A stretch of 64,000 nucleotides of DNA from Nyssa sinensis (Eukaryota > Streptophyta > Magnoliopsida > Cornales > Nyssaceae): NCBI GenBank assembly GCA_008638375.1, contig CM018048.1, positions 50,747,675-50,811,674 on the forward strand, given 5' to 3'. The position numbers were made by a program, and so were the translations under genes. The notes under the pieces are model-generated. The model searched no databases and had not been told where the DNA came from. It saw nothing but the letters and a program-made list of their open reading frames with translations. Each line of letters starts with the position of its first letter. Position 1 is the first letter of the stretch. Below are positions 46,601 to 57,334 of the stretch, one piece after another.

Positions 46601-47937
46601 ACATGAAGACAGGGGTGGACTCAACGATAAAGTTCTCTCACAAGCCAAGGCCTAGCACCGAGGAGATCCAGGTCGCCCAAATCACAGAACAGCCTCAGAA
46701 CTGGATGACTCCTATACTCCAGTACCTGGAAGAAGGACTCCTCCCAGAAGACAGAAATAAGGCAAAAAGAATCCGTATCAGAGCAGCTCGGTATCTTGTC
46801 CTTAACGGAAAGCTCTACCGAAGATCTTACACTCAGCCATTGTTAAAATGCCTAGCACCCGAGGAATCTCAGTACGTCCTGACAGAAATTCATGAAGGAA
46901 TTTGTGGAAATCACAACGGAGGAAGAACCATAGCCCACCGAGCTCTAACTCAAGGCTACTACTGGCCTGGTATGCTGAAGGAAGTAAAGGAATACACTCG
47001 AAAGTGTGACAAATGCCAGAGGTTCGCCCCTTATCAGCATCAGCCACGACATGAACTCATCCCCATCACTAGCCCATGGCCCTTTGCACAATGGGGAATG
47101 GATATCATAGGCCCATTGTCTAAAGCCACATTGAACAGGAGATACCTATTGGTGGCTATTGACTACTTCTCAAAGTGGACCGAAGCAGAGCCACTAACTT
47201 GCATTACCGAAAAGGAAGTCCAGAATTTTACTTGGAAAAATATAGTCTGCAGGTTCGGCATACCTCACGTGATCGTCTCAGATAACGGCACACAATTTAC
47301 TGGAAAAATATTCAAGAAATTCTGCCAAGACCTAAACATCAACCAGCACTTTTCCTCCCCTGGTCATCCGCAAGCAAACGGGCAGGCCGAAGTCACTAAC
47401 CGAACAATCCTAAATGCTCTCAAGAAGAGACTAGAAGAAGCTAAGGGGAAATGGGTCGAAGAACTCCCTGGGGCACTTTGGGCCTACCGAACAACCAGGA
47501 GAACTCCAACATCAGAAACCCCCTTCTCACTCGCCTACGGAACCGAGGCAGTAATCCCTGTTGAGATCGGCGTACCTACTCTAAGGACTGAAGTTTTCAA
47601 CGAAGAGACCAATGACCAACAACTAGCGGAAAACTTGGATTTACTCGAAGGAAAGAGAGAGCAGGCTGTAATCAGAATGGAAGCATACCAGCGCAAGATG
47701 GTTAGCCGCTCAAAAATTGGCCTCAGGCCTGCCAGCTTCCAAGTTGGGGACCTCGTCCTAAGAAGGGTGTTCCAGAACACCAAGGATCTCACCATGGGGA
47801 AGTTATCACCTAACTGGGAGGGCCCCTACAGAATTACCAAAACAGTAAGACCAACCACTTATTGGTTGGAAAACATGGATGGGAAACCTGTTCCCAGACC
47901 TTGGAATATGGAACATTTACGAAAGTATTATCAATAA
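43621..47937 (+). pseudogene. pol: pol region of the Tat-like element, interrupted
   Basis: The + frame runs through the gag zinc knuckle (CDFHKDRGHTTNTC), aspartic protease (VDTGSSTNVLF), RT, RNase H and integrase, but is interrupted. In-frame stops are at 44512-44514, 44593-44595, 44851-44853 and 45220-45222. A run of ten A at 45060-45069 shifts the frame, and a one-base loss near 45112 restores it. The protease Asp-Thr-Gly is intact, and from 45223 onward the frame is open to 47937. The stop at 44851 stands where related elements have Trp, consistent with a G-to-A change. The copy cannot make a full polyprotein without read-through. Confidence 0.92.
45229..47937 (+). CDS. open 3' part of pol: RT, two RNase H domains, integrase
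   Basis: The frame has 902 codons from the first ATG, which is only an accidental start inside RT. RT palm motif YIDDM is at residues 53-57 (45385-45399). A gypsy-type RNase H follows at about residues 200-320 and a second RNase H at about 330-470 (TDGSS with D338, NNEAEYEALILG, SDSQLVV). The integrase zinc finger (HEGICGNHN to CDKCQ) begins at about residue 555. The integrase catalytic triad is D625, D685, E721, with the expected 35 residues between the last two. The C-terminal GPYRI module lies near residue 865. Two RNase H domains in a row are characteristic of the Tat lineage. Confidence 0.92.
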   Translation: MYPPDQEKTSFITERGLYCYRVMSFGLKNAEATYQRLVNKMFSSLIGSTMKVYIDDMLVKSLRKSSHLQHLAQAFDILKQYKMKLNPSKCIFGVTKGKFLGYIVSQRGIEADPTQIGALIGLKSPKTKKDIQALNGKIATLSRFISKSTDRCLPFFKALKGDKSLQWTDKCEKSFQELKRYLASPELLSKPIQGERLLLYLAVSENAVSSVLVRQDRSVQRPIFYVSKALLDTEKRYPEIEKLALALIVSARKLRPYFQAHPIEIPTAYPLKTVLRKPEVSGRLVKWSVELGEFDLSYVPRVSIKGQALADFVAKFTPTLLSKAQLSDDMGTWKLSTDGSSIDRGAGAGLVLHSPDGLTTERAISLGFKAFNNEAEYEALILGIKLAQECEVQNLEVFSDSQLVVSQVQGEDAVKDERMLRYSELVNLLKHSFRAFSIQKIERGQNSRADALANMTSHMKTGVDSTIKFSHKPRPSTEEIQVAQITEQPQNWMTPILQYLEEGLLPEDRNKAKRIRIRAARYLVLNGKLYRRSYTQPLLKCLAPEESQYVLTEIHEGICGNHNGGRTIAHRALTQGYYWPGMLKEVKEYTRKCDKCQRFAPYQHQPRHELIPITSPWPFAQWGMDIIGPLSKATLNRRYLLVAIDYFSKWTEAEPLTCITEKEVQNFTWKNIVCRFGIPHVIVSDNGTQFTGKIFKKFCQDLNINQHFSSPGHPQANGQAEVTNRTILNALKKRLEEAKGKWVEELPGALWAYRTTRRTPTSETPFSLAYGTEAVIPVEIGVPTLRTEVFNEETNDQQLAENLDLLEGKREQAVIRMEAYQRKMVSRSKIGLRPASFQVGDLVLRRVFQNTKDLTMGKLSPNWEGPYRITKTVRPTTYWLENMDGKPVPRPWNMEHLRKYYQ

Positions 47938-47972
47938 AGTAATTTCTTTTTATTTTAAAATATTCCGTGAAA

Positions 47973-48302
47973 CATCTCAATGTACAGACTTCAGGTCTGG
48001 TCCATCTCAATGTACAGACTTCAGGTCTGGTCCGTCTCAATGTACAGACTTCAGGTCTGGTCCGTCTTAATGTATAGACTTCAGGTCTGGTCTGTCTTAA
48101 TATACAGATTTCAGGTCTGATCCATCTTAATGCACAGACTCCAAGTCTGGTCCATCTTAATGCACAGACTTCAGGTCTGGTCCATCTCAATGTACAGACT
48201 TTAAGTCTGGTCCATCTCAATGTACAGACCTCATGTCTGGTCCATCTTGATACACAAGACTAATGTTTGATCCATCACAGTACACTAAACCATGTGTCAA
48301 AA
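47973..48302. repeat. 30-bp tandem array with short inverted repeats, 9-11 units
   Basis: The unit CATCTCAATGTACAGACTTC...GGTC repeats exactly every 30 bases nine times (47973-48242), followed by two degenerate units. Each unit has CAGAC-TTCAG-GTCTG, an inverted repeat able to form a small hairpin. The array begins 36 bases after the integrase stop codon. Confidence 0.93.
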
Positions 48303-48833
48303 GTTACAAACGGACAGAATAACTAAGTGCTCAGTCACACCGACCATCAAAATCCTTACAAATACAAGTCCCTCTGCTCGGTAATGAAGCTCAGGTTTTG
48401 CTCTCAGTAATTAGAGTAACTTTCTTATACAAGTCTTTATAGTTGGTGACTAGTGCTCAGATTGCTTGATTATTATTTTAGCTATCTTTCTTAAAGGAAG
48501 TTCATGATTCAAAGCCCCTCCAATATAAAGAGTTCGGTACAAGTTGCTTAATTATTGCATATTATTTCGGGATTGCCATAAGTTAATTTGGGAGACAAAC
48601 CATGGTCGGTAAAAACAATACTCTGGATACCGAGCAGGTTTACTTATGTCAAAATACAAACCTTAAAGGCCGAAGCCCGTTTACACACAACAAGACATTG
48701 ATACATTTTTAGAGTAAAACCCAAAGATTGGTAACAGTCAAAGAATGATAGAGACAGAAATCTGAAGAGAAGATATTTTCATTAAGGTGTGAACTCGGTT
48801 ACAAAAAGATGAGACAGGACTACAAAAGTTTCC

Positions 48834-50832
48834 CTAAACTAAGGGACTTGCAAATCCATCGTCCTCCTCACCATCTTCGTCCTCATCATCGTCGTCAGTC
48901 CCAGACAGGTCAATATCCGGGAACTTGGCGAGAAGCTTGGACTTGAAGTTGTCATAACCGAGCTGCGCGATCGTATCACCCATCTTCTCAAGCTCGGTCT
49001 TCAGCCTGGCCTTGGTCTCAACCTTGGCCTCCTCAACCTTCTGAGCTACGGAAGCCTAAAGGGCACTGTTCTCCTCCTTCAGCTTGGTCAGGTCCTGACG
49101 AAGGGAGTCCCGTTCAGATTGCGGAGAATCCCTCTCAAGCTTAATGGAATCCTTTTCGGACTCCATAATTGAGAGGCAATTCCTCGCCTCCTTCAGCTCA
49201 TCCTCGGCTGTGGTGGCTTGAGATTGAGCCGTACCGAGCTGCAGCCGAGCTTCATCCAGCTCTTCTTCCAGCCTTTCCACGGCCTGCAGATCCACTGTGG
49301 CCTCCATCAAGGCGGCCAAGTTATGCAAAGTCTGCAAAGATAAAGCAAGAGGCACATCAGTAAAGAGGAAAAGAAAGAAAACACCAAAGAAGAAAGGTAG
49401 GTCGTTACCTTCAAATGGGCCCTCATGGCACCGATCACTGTCTTCTCAGTACCTTTCCTGGTACTACAGGAAGGGGAGTCCGTCCGAGGGGCCTCCGCCC
49501 AGAAATCTTCAATGGCCTGATGGACGGCCTTGTAGCCATCAGGCATCTCAGCACCTACTTTCGCCTTACCCTTCGATTGAGATCTTTGAGCCGAAGAGAG
49601 GACAGGCATGGGTGCCACCACACCCCTCTGAGGGGCAGAAGAGGGCTCACTGATCACCACCCCCTTTTGGGGGGCAGAGGAGGGCTCCTTGATCGCAACA
49701 CCTCTCAGAGGAGGTCAGGAAGAGGGAGAAGCAGAAGAGACAGCCCCCTTCTTGGGAGGCACAGAAGAGGACGGGTGGGTCGTCCTCGTCTTCTTCGAAG
49801 AAGACGCAGCAGGAGGAGGCTGGCTCGCCATCCTCTTCTTCTTTGCCGAGCCCCATTTACCGACAACGGACTTAAGGACTTCGTCGACAACATTCTTGTC
49901 CTTGGGAGGCATGGTGGAGCCCGAGTGAAGAATAGCTCGGTAGTCCCTGTTGGGAGTCTAAAGGAGCCTCTTGTATTGATCTTTTAGAACAGGGGTGAAT
50001 TGAGGCCTCTTCTTAATACTCTTGTCTGCACACATAAATTTTGAACAAATGGTTAGTCAGAAACACAGAAACAAGCACAGAACAAAATTACAAAAGAAAA
50101 GGGGGTCTCACCCATAAACCCCGTGCTTCGGGGGAACGTGGAGAACTGGTCCTCCGGGTCGGTCACCTCCCACTCTCCACTAACAAAGAAATACCGATCC
50201 TTCCAAAATTTATTGGAGGACGGTATGTAAGACAAAGGTCGGAAACCCCTGTCAAACGACATGTAGTAGAGGCCCTCCGCCTTCAGATACTTGAGGTCCA
50301 TTTTACTACGGATCAAATCTAAGGAAACCTCAACGCCGTTCAGACGACCCAAAGCCAAAAACCCTAACAGGTGCCTCCAACTATTCAAAAGCAGGTCGGT
50401 TGGGCAGAGGTTGAACCAACAAAAGAAATCCCTAAGCAATCTAGGGAAAGGGAGGCGTAGCCCCATCTCGAACCAGGCGGTGTAAACACAAATTTTGCCT
50501 TCCCTAACATCCCAAGGGTAGTCTAGGTCGTCGGGAGCCGTAAGGGTAACGTTTGAAGGGAAGTCATACCTCTCCCTTATGACATCTAACCAGGAGGGGG
50601 CTACAGTACTCTCTGTCTCCTCTCCCTGAGAAGACCGACCAGAGACCTCACCCTCTCTATCTCTAGACTCTGAGAAGGCGTCAACAATCCTAACTGAGGG
50701 ACTAGAACGAGCCTCTTCTGACCTAGTCCCTAGGGAACTACTACCCCTAACTAGGGTTTGCGACAAAGAATAAGCCACTGGGAGGCTCCCTGACCCATCA
50801 CCAACACCAGAAGATGCCGAAGAAGTCGACAT
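48834..50832 (-). pseudogene. spliced antisense gene inside the retrotransposon
   Basis: Minus-strand exons are 50112-50832, 49409-50025 and 48834-49331, with GT-AG introns and matching phase, 612 codons including the stop. The start MSTSSASSGVGDGSG at 50832 leads into a domain with LDYPWDVREGKICVYTAWF and SNKFWKDRYFFVSGEW, typical of the plant 'putative gypsy type transposon' family (Transposase_28 in Pfam). A Lys/Ser/Pro-rich linker, a coiled coil (about LEEELDEARLQLG onward) and an acidic tail (DDDDEDEDGEEDD) follow. Three in-frame nonsense codons interrupt it (49958-49960, 49715-49717, 49056-49058). The gene reads opposite to gag-pol. Function is unknown; extra ORFs of this kind have been reported in Tat-type elements. 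Confidence 0.85.
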
Positions 50833-51231
50833 TCCAAAATAACCAAAAAAGAGAAGAGAAGAAAGTGAAAAAATGGACAAAAATACTAAAACCGAACCTG
50901 AATAAAAGTAAGGGACTTCGGATGAATGGAAATCTTCACAGGTTAGCTTGTTGGTTCGACAATGGCAGAATGTATATTTCTTTTCAAAATACAAGAGACG
51001 GTAAAAGAATCGTACAAAGCTTTTTCTCCCTTTTATATGCATTCGGAGAGTAATGGCTACCCAAGCGAACCGTCACGACAATATTGCAACAATAATGATT
51101 CGAGAAACCCAAGAACCGGCTGCGCAATAAATGATGTACCAACGGACGTCTAGGAAAACGAGAAAACAGAACGCATGACTTTTCGGGCACTCTTAAAACC
51201 TTAGTTACGCCCTGAGCTCTAACTAAGGCTT

Positions 51232-51241
51232 AGGGGGGGAG
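51232..51241 (+). other. polypurine tract of the young element
   Basis: AGGGGGGGAG lies four bases before the 3' LTR (51246). This is the usual position for plus-strand priming. Confidence 0.85.
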
Positions 51242-51245
51242 TAAC

Positions 51246-51930
51246 TGATATACCACTACATGACACGTGTAACTGCAGGTCGGCTTATGCTTAATAATAC
51301 AGCTCATGCTCGGCCATATGACTTGTGCTCGGTCACTCAGCTCATGCTCGGCCACATGACTTGTGCTCGGTCACTCAGCTCATGTGCAGCCTCATAATAC
51401 ATGCTCGGTCATTCAGTACATGCTCGGTCATATATCTCGTCCTCGGTCAATCAAGGGCATAACCTATATGGACCGAGCTCATGGTATTAAGGCAGGACTA
51501 CTCTCCTATAAAAGACTAACTTATATAGATGCAAGTCTGCAGTGCGACACATCGATGATCAGACCTAATCACCGCCTCAATGAGCACCGAGTAGGAAATA
51601 AGGAAGCTATCTCCAACAAGGAAACTACCACACTGAGTTACCATGTTCAACAAGGTAATTGATATCTCCGGAGATCCAATCCCTATATTCATGGTTCCAA
51701 ATCCTAATCAACTTAGGAGAACCATTGCCTATAAATTTGACCCTAAAGGTACGCTTTATTTTCATGCTCATTATTTTGGCTTTCATTACAAGTCTTTCAA
51801 TTCAGTTTATTGACTTAAGCATCGGAGCGGCTATCGCCGGAGCCAACCCGGTGGTCCTCTGATCTTCTGTTTCGAGTATTTCGTAGGGAGCCAAGCTTGG
51901 ATCTCACGTGGGCCAAAAAGTGCAGCATCA
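51246..51930 (+). repeat. 3' LTR of the young Tat-like element
   Basis: It is identical in length to the 5' LTR and differs from it at 51346, 51389, 51884 and 51893. It is followed directly by the second copy of the target duplication GAACC and then by the sequence of the older element. Confidence 0.95.
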
Positions 51931-51935
51931 GAACC

Positions 51936-53139
51936 TTTACCCAAGTGATAAAACCCGAATAGAAAGTCTTACTAGCATTCAATTTCTTGGGAACCAACCT
52001 TTTACCCTCTTCCCAAACTTCCATCATTGTCTCCTCTACGGTAGAAAAGGCGTGAGACTGAATTATGAATTTTTTAGTTTGAGAAAGGGCCTCCCCGAGC
52101 TCTTTTTAGGTTGAGCGTGACTCTTCCTTCCCAATTGCAGCATCGCCCATCTCTAAATCAGTAAGGACATTATCTCTTACCCTTTCCGATCCCAACTTAG
52201 AGATAGTCCTCTCAAAAGAGGACTCGTCTAGTAACACGAACCTTTTTGAGCTTAGAGGTAAAACAATGGGCTCTATTGCCGTCTTCTTCTTGGCCTTCGA
52301 TTTGAAGCCAATAAATACTTTCTTTTGGAGATCCATGGGTAGGGATTTAATTAGCCTGATAGAAAAAATATTTTTGGGCTTCAAGATTTCTTTCAAGGGA
52401 CGATAATCAGGGTGAAGCAGCCTTTTCAAGTCTTTAACCTAAGATTTTCTCAGGATGGGGTGTTGTAGGGAATTTTTGGATGCAAAAGGAAATCAAAAAT
52501 GAGAAAAGATAGTAATAAAGGGATAAGAATCTTATCAAGACCTGAACTTACTGGAAACCCTCAGGTTTTTAGCTAGTATGTCAAAAATTAACTCCATATA
52601 AATGAATTCTTTCTAACCACCCTTCACGAAAAAGTAATACTTCTTCCAAATTTTGTTAGAGTTTGAGACGTCATGGAAGATCTTGTACCGAGAGTTGAAC
52701 GACGTGTAATACGGTCCTTCTTGCCCATTTTTTAGGTCAACAGGACCTTAGAATAAGATAAGGTCTAACTTAACTTTATTATGATAAGCAAGGATGATAA
52801 AAGCTATTAGGGCCCGCCAGTCATTAATGTTAAGTTAGGTATGGCATATATGGTACCATGCACTATATACACAAACCTCTTTAGGCCCATGGGTATGCGA
52901 ACGCTAAAAAGGAACAGGTAATCCAAGGATGACATTCTCATGAATGTCAAACAAGGTCCTAAAATGTACAAGGTCGGATTCGGTGGGATGGGTGGTTTCA
53001 AGGTCAACATGGGAAATTTTAGGATTCAATGCAGTGTCTTCCTAAAAAACCTATCTACAATACATGTTTTGGAAGCCCTAACAAAGTTAGGGCTATCTTG
53101 AGTATCATCAAAATTAACTAATTCCTCTGAGTTAGCCAT
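51936..53139 (-). pseudogene. old retrotransposon antisense gene, N-terminal part
   Basis: On the minus strand an ATG at 53139 opens MANSEELVNFDDTQDS, then the frame breaks repeatedly. Blocks such as GPYYTSFNSRY and NKIWKKYYFFVKGG (near 52615-52720) match the Transposase_28-like domain of the young element's antisense gene. A further piece (52106-52429) and the segment ending KTFYSGFITWVK at 51936 correspond to its middle exon. The C-terminal exon lies at 41020-41468. The young element inserted next to a splice donor of this gene. Confidence 0.75.
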
Positions 53140-53553
53140 TTCTAAAAAACAAGAAAGGGAATATGGACAAGATAAATGAAAAGGCAAACATAGGAATAAA
53201 GAATTCTAACCTAAGAGTGCAAAGTCATGGTTGTCAAAAAAAAACAGATAAGACTTGTCAGAAATCGCCTATGGACAGAGAAGAGAATTAGACGAGATGC
53301 AAAGTTCAAGCAAGGGGAGCTCAAATCAATTTATAAGTAGCCAAAAACTAAGGAAAATTATTTTAAAATGGTTCATAGATTGAGAAGATCCCATCATAAT
53401 GCCTTTGAACATGCCAAACGACGACATTGCAAGCTTCATATTTGATTGAAAAAAACATAATTTTTCAAAAATCGAGAAACCCTAGGCATGTATATTTATG
53501 ACCGATTGAGGTCGTAACCTTAGGATCTCTATGATATGAGGTCTTTTTTTTTT

Positions 53554-53860
53554 GGGGGGGGGGTCCGCAACTAATATACCACAAAATGATTTGGCTCTTA
53601 AGGATCATGACACGTGGATGACCTAAGTCACAAACTGATTTAATTATGGGCTTGAGGTCTTGGATTCTCGATCTATTGAGAAAACCCTTTAGCGACTTAG
53701 TAAGCAACTCTGCCCGAGCTAAAGTGATCATCGAGACCAAGCTTTTTAAGTTCAGAAAAGGAAGACCTTAACATCTGGAATCTTGTTCAAAACTCAAAGG
53801 GATGTTACCTTAATTGAGTAAGATCCAATCCCGAAATTCTTTATCCTACTGAATATCTCT
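53554..53860 (+). mobile_element. relic 3' LTR and polypurine tract of the older element
   Basis: A G10 run (53554-53563) is followed by TCCGCAAC and then TAATATACCACAAAATGA, close to the TGATATACCACTACATGA that begins the young LTRs. ATGACACGTGG and GATCCAATCCCGAAATTC also match words in the young LTR in order. The terminal TG has become TA, and no 3' LTR end is visible, so the copy is truncated or heavily mutated. Confidence 0.65.
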
Positions 53861-54147
53861 CAAATCTCAGAAATCACTCATCAAATCTTAAGTGAAGTTT
53901 CTAACTAAAATGCTTTCTTAGTTCACAAACATGGAAGTTATTCATCTAATCTCTTCCAATGACTCATAATTACCTGTTTTGTAAATTCATAATCGACGAT
54001 CTCAATCATTGATCCGATCAGATCAGAAATTGACAGTAACAATATTGTTCTAAAAATCATGTGGTTGGCAAAAAAAAAAAATTCAAATATATGTAACAAG
54101 AAGGAGAGAGAGAGAGAGAGGGAGGGAAGGTGGTATGTACGCATGAC

Positions 54148-54273
54148 CTGGATGTCCTGAGATTGCTGGCTCTCCGCTGCCTGGATCTTTTCTCATAGCT
54201 GGAGGTAGAGGACTAGGTGTGGACACCTTCTCGCAATCCCATGCAGACAGCGAGAGATGGTGCTGGTCAGCGC
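54148..54273 (-). other. orphan exon-like segment
   Basis: On the minus strand a 126-base stretch is open in one frame (including HHLSLSAWDCEKVSTPSPLP and MRKDPGSGEPAISGHPG). It is bounded by an AG acceptor (54275-54274) and a GT donor (54147-54146) and is clearly richer in GC than its surroundings. I do not recognise the peptide and see no neighbouring exons. It may be a captured or left-over gene fragment. Confidence 0.35.
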
Positions 54274-56106
54274 CTAAGTTTTGCTAATCTCTCCAATTTG
54301 CATTGAAGGGACCACACATGTAATTACAGTGACTAGTGACTGCTGGCCCATTGTCTCATTTATTAACTTCACATGCACATATGTACATCTCTCTCTCTCG
54401 TTTCACATCCCACTGCTGGTCATCCATCTACCATCTGCGATATTAAATGGGGTCGTTGAACTGTTGCTTTATGTAGTGAAGTTTAGATAATGCCATAAAT
54501 GCTACAACCCACTCCATCCAACAGCTTCTTCAATGCTGAGAGTGACCAAGACTCAATTTTTTTAGCTTCATTCCACGTGTAAAGCACATTCCAACGTTCA
54601 TACAGGTATTCTTGATGTTGTCCCACTTTAAATTCCATTCAGCACCAATTCACCAGCACATTAGCTAGTTCTCACCGTGCCTTTATTACCAACCTACATT
54701 TATTTCATTGGGCCCACTAAGAATTAAGAATCACTATCTTGGAGAAGTTCTTGTGTCTTGGTGTTAGACCCTTTATAATGGATACTCAAAACATGTGTTG
54801 CACGGAAGTCAGTAAGTCAATTTCGAACACAGAAAAATAAACACAGAATTTAGGTGAATCAATAACGATGTATTATATTAACAAAATATTTATAAATTTA
54901 AAATTTTATTTTTATCTAATAATGACATACACAAAATTAATCAGATATCTTTCAATAACAATAAATTTTAAAAATAACATTATTATATACGTGAATTACA
55001 AAATAAGAGACGAATTTGATAAAAACATATATTCAAACAAAATTGATCAATTTTTTTTTGTCTCAAACGCTAATCACAGTGTCGATTTTTTGGATTATAT
55101 TAGGTCATTAACCGATCATCAAGAATTTAGATAAATTCATAACATCCACCTTAAAACACGTTGATTAATTCAGAGATTATAATCTCATTATTTCCATCAA
55201 TGAAAATTAATTGAACATTATAGTATGAACATTTTAAGTATATGAGCAAAGTATATGTGTTCTAGTTCACAAGAATCACAACTACTCATGATATATGAAC
55301 AATTAACTACAACAAAGATTTAAGTGGTCCAATCTTAAGCCTATGTTGTTAAAACCATAAAGATTTTATGTCACGTCATTTTGCGGTTTGGCATGAATAC
55401 AAGTCCCAGTCAACACTCAACAATGTTGTTAAAACCCCTTGTATCCTTTTTTAGGTCTCCCATTCAATTATGAAAGACAGATCTTTAGGAATTCCACAGC
55501 ACCAGCAAAATGTACTGTCTGCCATAGAATGAGTACTCGTGAAAGCTTTTAAATCTCCTTACCGAACTAAAGATTGCTTAATAATGGCACCTACAACTTG
55601 GTATGTCCTTGGGTATACTATTCATACAGCAGTTGTTTAATGGATTCGACGGTCCTGACGATGAACATAACGTAAATAAAATATTAACTGACATGTTCAC
55701 TTAATTTTAATGTGAATCGTTCATTTGACTTTTATTTAAATTGGCAAGACTAATGGTTCAAGCAATATTACATATTTTCTTCAATGAATGTGTTCTAAAA
55801 TTTAAGGGCAGTCATTCAATCATTGAGTTCAAATTATGTTAACCATAAACTAAGTTTAAGGTGAATTTATTGTTTGGTTGTCAGAGTATTTGAAGAAAAG
55901 TAAATACAATACTTAGGCCAATCATATTTAATATTCATAAGTTGTTTAAAAATATTATTTGAATTAAATATTTATTTAAAAATACTATTTAAATTATATT
56001 ATTATATATTTAAATAAATTATTAAAATATATTTAACAATTATAAAATACATTTTAAAAATTAATCAGCCACTGGAGGACAAACACAATCCTAAACCAAT
56101 CCTTCT

Positions 56107-56511
56107 TTAGAATTAGGGCTGTAAACTGATCGGATTCGGAGCGGATCAGAGGTGATCTTAATCTAATCCGTTTAATATAAAATCTAATTCGATCCGTTTA
56201 TCCGACGGATTATTCGAATGTTGATTCGTATCCGAATCTGTTAATAACCAGATCTCTGATCCGTTAATCGGGTCCTATCCATTTAAAATCCGTATATATA
56301 TATATATATATAATATAATATAATATAATATAATATAAACGGATTGGAATGGATTGTAAACGGATCGAATTAATATATATCATATTTAGTCCGTTTATAT
56401 TTAAAATAATCAGATTCGAATCGGATCGGATCACAGATTACTATTTCTAAAACTTTTTTCAAATTTAACGGATCGAATCAGATCACGATCCGTCCGATTG
56501 ACAGCTTTATT
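56107..56511. mobile_element. MITE-like element with GATCGGAT-type ends
   Basis: It starts GGGCTGTAAACTGATCGG and ends CCGTCCGATTGACAGC, so the reverse complement of the end starts GCTGTCAATCGGACGG. The ends are imperfect inverted repeats. ATCGGATC, ATCCGTTTA and GGATCGAATC words recur inside. An AT microsatellite with TAATA repeats occupies 56296-56338. No coding frame is present. Confidence 0.55.
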
Positions 56512-57334
56512 TAAAACGTGTTTTCACTTGTTAAAAAGGAACCCCAGGTTTATCGCGTTTAATTGATCTTGGATTAGGATGGATCCAATTAACTGAAGCT
56601 AATAGTCTGGACTCGCGACCACTCAAAGTCATATATATCACTGTCAATCAGTATATATACACGATAGAATGACACGCGTGATTTAATCTAGCAAAATAGA
56701 ATAAGGACCAAATCAATAAGTGGTTGTTGTACATTAAGATCCTTCAAATCTAGCTCTAATACGCCCAACATATTAAGCACCGCAGCGACCGCAAATAAAA
56801 TAAAATAAACAGGGAGTAAAATAAGAGATGAATATTAAATAATAAGTAAATAAATATAAAATAATTACACAAAATATTTATTTATATAATTTGACTTTAG
56901 GCTCATGTCACATCAGATTAAAAGACAAGAAGATTCCTATAGAGTAAGAAAAGAATATAAAATGCTGACCGTAACTCTTTTTTTTTTTTTTAATTCAAAA
57001 TTCTATTGAATCTATTTATAGGACCTTCAATGTATTAAGTACACCAACATTCATTAATCTATAAAATAATATTTAGATTTTTTTTTTCTTTTTAAGATAG
57101 AAAACACATGTTGCCAATATAATCGATTACATATTCAATTAATAGATATCCTGTAACTATTTATTTAACTAAAAATATAAAAATTAAACAAAACAAAAAA
57201 ATTAAAAATGTCTTACACATGTAATTAATTATAATTAAGACAACTATTTAATTTAAATATAAAAACTAAACAAAACCAAAAATGCATTATACATGTAACA
57301 AATTATAATTAAGACACTTATCTCAATAAACGAA

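Larger units (their letters stand above)
41527..51935 (+). mobile_element. complete Tat-like Ty3/gypsy LTR retrotransposon with 5-bp TSD
   Basis: LTRs at 41532-42216 and 51246-51930 (685 bp each) start TGATATACC and end GCATCA. GAACC flanks both ends (41527-41531 and 51931-51935). The interior has a primer-binding site, gag, protease, RT, two RNase H domains, integrase, a tandem repeat array, an antisense spliced gene and a polypurine tract. The order protease-RT-RNase H-integrase makes it Ty3/gypsy. The extra RNase H, the integrase GPYRI motif and the additional ORF region point to the Tat lineage. I found four LTR differences by eye, so insertion was recent. Several stops and frameshifts in pol make this copy non-autonomous. 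Confidence 0.95.

Noticed and set aside
47834..48220. Minus-strand frame of 128 codons with a 10-residue periodic peptide
   Set aside because: The periodicity is that of the 30-bp tandem array itself. It has no start context and no relation to other genes.
49415..49987. Plus-strand Arg/Gly-rich frame inside the retrotransposon
   Set aside because: It is the complement of the antisense gene's middle exon, whose codons and splice sites make better sense.
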